Source: Candidatus Margulisiibacteriota bacterium (lineage in GTDB: Bacteria > Margulisbacteria > Termititenacia > Termititenacales > Termititenacaceae). Taken from it: DNA of 7,119 bases. Made by a program: the position numbers and the translations under genes. Positions 5,325 through 7,119 of the stretch are shown piece by piece (positions within the stretch are counted from its first letter, which is position 1; each line of letters starts with the position of its first letter). Below the pieces are notes generated by a model that had not been told where the DNA came from, did no database searches, and saw nothing but the letters and a program-made list of their open reading frames with translations. The stretch spans positions 1 to 7,119 of the forward strand of contig JAISEH010000102.1 of the NCBI GenBank assembly GCA_031264205.1, in the 5' to 3' direction.

Positions 5325-6098
5325 TCAATTCTCCGCCAAAGCAAAAAATTTTCGCGCGTTGCGGTCAGTCGCTTTTTCTATTTCCGCCACGGACACATTT
5401 TTGAGTTCCGCGATTTTTTCCGCCACGAGCCGCGCGTGAGCCGGTTCGCTGGGTTTGCCACGATGAGGCACCGGCGCCATGAACGGACAATCCGTTTCCA
5501 ACATTATCCTGTCCAGCGGCGCGAAAGCCGCCGCTTCCTGACCCTGCTTGTTTTTGGGAAAAGTAATATTGCCGGTAAAAGACACCAGCCAGCCCATGTC
5601 CAAAATTTTACGCGTAAAATCTCGGTCACGGCCATAGCAATGGAAGACCGCGCGCTTGCATTTGTAGTATTTTAGTATCTCATAAACATCAGCGTCAGCC
5701 TCGCGATTGTGCACAATGATCGGTTTATCGTTTTCCAGCGCTAGGCGTATCTGCCATTCAAAAACCTGCTTTTGCACGGACGGCGCAGTCTGATTTTTGT
5801 AATAATCCAACCCGATCTCACCCAGCGCGACTACTTTTTCTTGCGATAATAATCGCTCTAATTCACGAAAAACTTGACCGTCGTTGTATACAGGCTCGGC
5901 CTCCTGCGGGTGAACACCCACCGCCGCGTAAATAGCCTCGTTTTGCCGGGCAAGCTCTACTGATCTCTGTGAAGTGGCTATGTCAATGCCAACATTGATA
6001 ATTTTAGTAACACTCTGCTCTGCGGCACGACGGATCAGCTCAGCCGGAGCTTCTTTGTCCAGCGGGTCAAGGTATAAATGCGCGTGCGTGTCTATCAT
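5325..6098 (-). CDS. tatD: TatD-family metal-dependent hydrolase (DNase)
   Basis: A TIM-barrel amidohydrolase-like nuclease of the TatD/YcfH family, linked to 3'-5' DNA processing and repair. 257 residues from the start used here. The metal ligands are all visible: D-T-H5-A-H7 at the N-terminus, A-L-G-E94-I-G-L-D-Y-Y, I-I-V-H130-N-R-E-A, V-F-H153-C-Y and the closing E-T-D203-C-P-F. G-V-H-P near 61-64 and the R-N-A-R-K-F-F tail also match. The start is uncertain. ATG 6098 gives the conserved M-I-D-T-H-A-H, but has no Shine-Dalgarno and lies 7 nt after a perfect TATAAT. An in-frame ATG at 6143 adds 15 residues not typical of the family and has GGAG only 3 nt upstream. The 3' end carries the ribosome binding site of acpS. 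Symbol tatD is used in the family sense; ycfH-type paralogues cannot be told apart here. Confidence 0.93.
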   Translation of the reverse strand: MIDTHAHLYLDPLDKEAPAELIRRAAEQSVTKIINVGIDIATSQRSVELARQNEAIYAAVGVHPQEAEPVYNDGQVFRELERLLSQEKVVALGEIGLDYYKNQTAPSVQKQVFEWQIRLALENDKPIIVHNREADADVYEILKYYKCKRAVFHCYGRDRDFTRKILDMGWLVSFTGNITFPKNKQGQEAAAFAPLDRIMLETDCPFMAPVPHRGKPSEPAHARLVAEKIAELKNVSVAEIEKATDRNARKFFALAEN

Positions 6099-6111
6099 GG
6101 TTTTTATTATA
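6099..6111 (-). promoter_or_regulatory. Candidate -10 element giving a leaderless tatD transcript
   Basis: A perfect TATAAT occupies 6111-6106 on the minus strand, ending 7 nt before the tatD ATG at 6098. Initiation at the usual distance would put +1 on or next to the A of ATG. The hexamer at -35 spacing (TCGCCT) is poor and there is no TGn extension, so this is only a candidate. Confidence 0.3.
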
Positions 6112-6188
6112 GGCCAAAACGCTATTTGAGGCGATAGGTTCATCTACTCCATATCACGCCCGTTTTAAACTAACCACCAAGCAAACTT

Positions 6189-6202
6189 AAGTTTTAAAAC
6201 TT
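6189..6202. repeat. AT-rich perfect palindrome at the collar-gene stop
   Basis: AAGTTTTAAAACTT is a perfect 14-bp palindrome covering the first two stop-codon bases of the collar-protein gene on the plus-strand numbering. It overlaps a second palindrome, AAACTTAAGTTT (6183-6194). It is too AT-rich to be a convincing terminator. It may be a binding site or chance in an AT-rich patch. Confidence 0.35.
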
Positions 6203-6782
6203 ATTTCATCTTTATGATATAAATCACTGTATAGTAAGCTGGTACAGTATTTACTGTAATTGCCTCAGGATTGTCTTCACCAACATCCGCAAGAGTGCCT
6301 TCAGGGATATAATTCATATATACTCTATAAAATTGAGCATAGGGGGAAGCTACAGTGCTCGCTACTGTCAAGTCATTCTTATTACAATAAAAAGGATCTG
6401 CTGGTTTATTTATATCATTGACAGCATTACTATCTATATGCCCTTTATGAACCAGCCCACCTGTCTTGGAATCTATTTTTTTTCCTTTAAAAACATGAGT
6501 ATGTTTCGGCATATTTTTAGACTTCAATATTATGCTCTGGTCGTTACTGCCGCCTTCTACCCCAGCTGTATCCGCGCCGCACAGAAATTTACTACGTAAA
6601 TCCGGCACGGTCCTGTCGTTGATTCTTTGGCCGTTGTTGCCGTCGCATTTATACCAACCCGGAATTGTCTGATCATTCGTCCAGCTGATACTCCCATCAT
6701 GCATTAATATCGTGCCTATCGGCAGGAAACTCAAACTGAGTATGTCGCTGGCCAGCATGCGTTCACCTTGGGCTATAGTCAT
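6201..6782 (-). CDS. Phage tail-collar-domain protein
   Basis: 193 residues. Residues about 20-75 match the phage tail collar fold seen in tail fibres and microcystin-dependent-type proteins: L-P-I-G-T-I-L, P-G-W-Y-K-C-D-G (41-48), T-V-P-D-L-R-S-K-F-L-C-G-A (58-70) and then G-G-S-N-D-Q-S-I. M-P-K-H-T-H-V-F (91-98) is the usual HxH element that binds metal in trimeric fibres. The protein ends N-T-V-P-A-Y-Y-T-V-I-Y-I-I-K-M-K, a common ending in the family. The middle (about 100-175) is Asn/Asp-rich and unrecognised. No signal peptide is seen. AGGAGG (6790-6795) at 7 nt supports the start. No other tail gene is adjacent in the window, so this may be a stand-alone adhesin-like protein, a phage remnant or the edge of a phage-like locus. 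The coding GC changes sharply near residue 81. Confidence 0.85.
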   Translation of the reverse strand: MTIAQGERMLASDILSLSFLPIGTILMHDGSISWTNDQTIPGWYKCDGNNGQRINDRTVPDLRSKFLCGADTAGVEGGSNDQSIILKSKNMPKHTHVFKGKKIDSKTGGLVHKGHIDSNAVNDINKPADPFYCNKNDLTVASTVASPYAQFYRVYMNYIPEGTLADVGEDNPEAITVNTVPAYYTVIYIIKMK

Positions 6783-6809
6783 GATTATTCCTCCTCTTTT
6801 TTAAAAAAA

Positions 6810-6836
6810 TATATACACTCTTACAAAGTGCATATA
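6810..6836. promoter_or_regulatory. Operator-like dyad over the collar-gene transcription start
   Basis: TATATACACT (6810-6819) and AGTGCATATA (6827-6836) are inverted repeats with one mismatch in 10 bp, separated by 7 bp. The dyad covers the predicted start of the collar-gene transcript (near 6833) and lies in the region shared with the divergent XRE regulator gene. It is a plausible binding site for that regulator. It could instead act as an RNA hairpin in the collar-gene leader. Confidence 0.5.
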
Positions 6837-6839
6837 TAC

Positions 6840-6868
6840 ATTCTAATAGAGGTTTTTATATCTGTCAA
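6840..6868 (-). promoter_or_regulatory. Near-consensus sigma70 promoter for the collar-protein gene
   Basis: On the minus strand, TTGACA (6868-6863, perfect consensus), a 17-nt spacer and TAGAAT (6845-6840, one mismatch from consensus) make the best promoter in the window. Initiation near 6833 leaves a leader of about 50 nt before the AGGAGG-led ATG at 6782. Such a strong promoter next to a divergent repressor-type gene suggests that the gene is normally held off. Confidence 0.75.
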
Positions 6869-6902
6869 GCATTTAGCATAATAAATATTTAGGAGCGTTA
6901 CT

Positions 6903-7119
6903 ATGAATGAAAGGGAATTACTTAAGGTTTTTGGCCAAAACATTAAGCGGTTTCGTCTCCGCGCTGAATGGTCGCAGGCGGAATTAGCGGAAGAAGCAGG
7001 AATTTCTCTAAATTTTCTGGGCGATGTAGAGAGAGGCAAGAAATGGGCTTCGCCTGTTACGCTGGTAAAAATTGCCGATGTATTCAAAATTGACGCCTAT
7101 GAATTGTTCAAACCGGGAA
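6903..7119 (+). CDS. XRE/HTH_3-family transcriptional regulator, C-terminus cut off
   Basis: 72 codons are visible before the right edge; the only plus-strand gene. Residues about 11-68 form a complete Cro/C1-type helix-turn-helix domain: G-Q-N-I-K-R-F-R-L-R at 11-20, S-Q-A-E-L-A-E-E-A-G-I-S as helix 2 and turn (24-35), then L-N-F-L-G-D-V-E-R-G-K-K as the recognition helix (36-47), followed by the usual P-x-x-L-x-K-I-A-x-x-F. AGGAG (6891-6895) at 7-nt spacing sets the start. CATAAT (6877-6882) is a possible -10 box, without a good -35. The gene diverges from the collar-protein gene, and the 120-bp gap between them holds that gene's promoter and a dyad. A role as local repressor, including of itself, is inferred. 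Whether a second domain follows cannot be seen. Confidence 0.9.
   Translation, partial: MNERELLKVFGQNIKRFRLRAEWSQAELAEEAGISLNFLGDVERGKKWASPVTLVKIADVFKIDAYELFKPG

Overview
The window comes from a diderm bacterium. It encodes an LptF/LptG-type lipopolysaccharide export permease, so an LPS-bearing outer membrane is likely. Housekeeping genes have moderate GC and the single tRNA gene does not encode its CCA end. No marker fixes the taxon. The style (isolated housekeeping genes, a huge TPR protein, a phage-collar-like protein, a decayed small gene) would fit an uncultured candidate-phylum lineage such as Margulisbacteria or Elusimicrobia, but that is a low-confidence guess.

Nearly everything is transcribed from the minus strand; the only plus-strand gene is the regulator at the right edge. 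In minus-strand order: a phage tail-collar-domain protein (6782-6201) has its own good promoter and faces an XRE-type regulator (6903 onward) across a 120-bp divergent region with an operator-like dyad. Next come tatD (6098-5325) and acpS (5323-4952), separated by 1 nt, then a 190-bp intergenic region (4760-4951) filled with an unusual alternating inverted-repeat element. A HIT-family hydrolase (4759-4436) and tRNA-Ala(CGC) (4394-4322) follow. After two small hairpins comes a ClbS/DfsB-family gene that is broken near its 5' end (4203-3723), followed 1 nt later by a YjbR/MmcQ-family gene (3721-3395).

The last block is rpsU (S21), the LptF/G-family permease and a very long TPR protein that runs off the left edge. 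A recognisable promoter stands just upstream of rpsU, and the gaps between the three genes are 6 and 11 nt. They look like one operon, tying a ribosomal protein to envelope biogenesis.

Most worth a second look: (i) the A-B-A'-B'-A'' palindromic element at 4805-4938, whose two overlapping hairpin modules have different but self-complementary inner stems; (ii) the roughly 52-residue super-repeat in the TPR protein and its unrecognised C-terminal region; (iii) the composition boundary inside the collar protein next to a divergent regulator; (iv) the doubly broken ClbS/DfsB gene; (v) an attC-like mini-hairpin just downstream of the tRNA. I found no CRISPR array, insertion sequence or rRNA.
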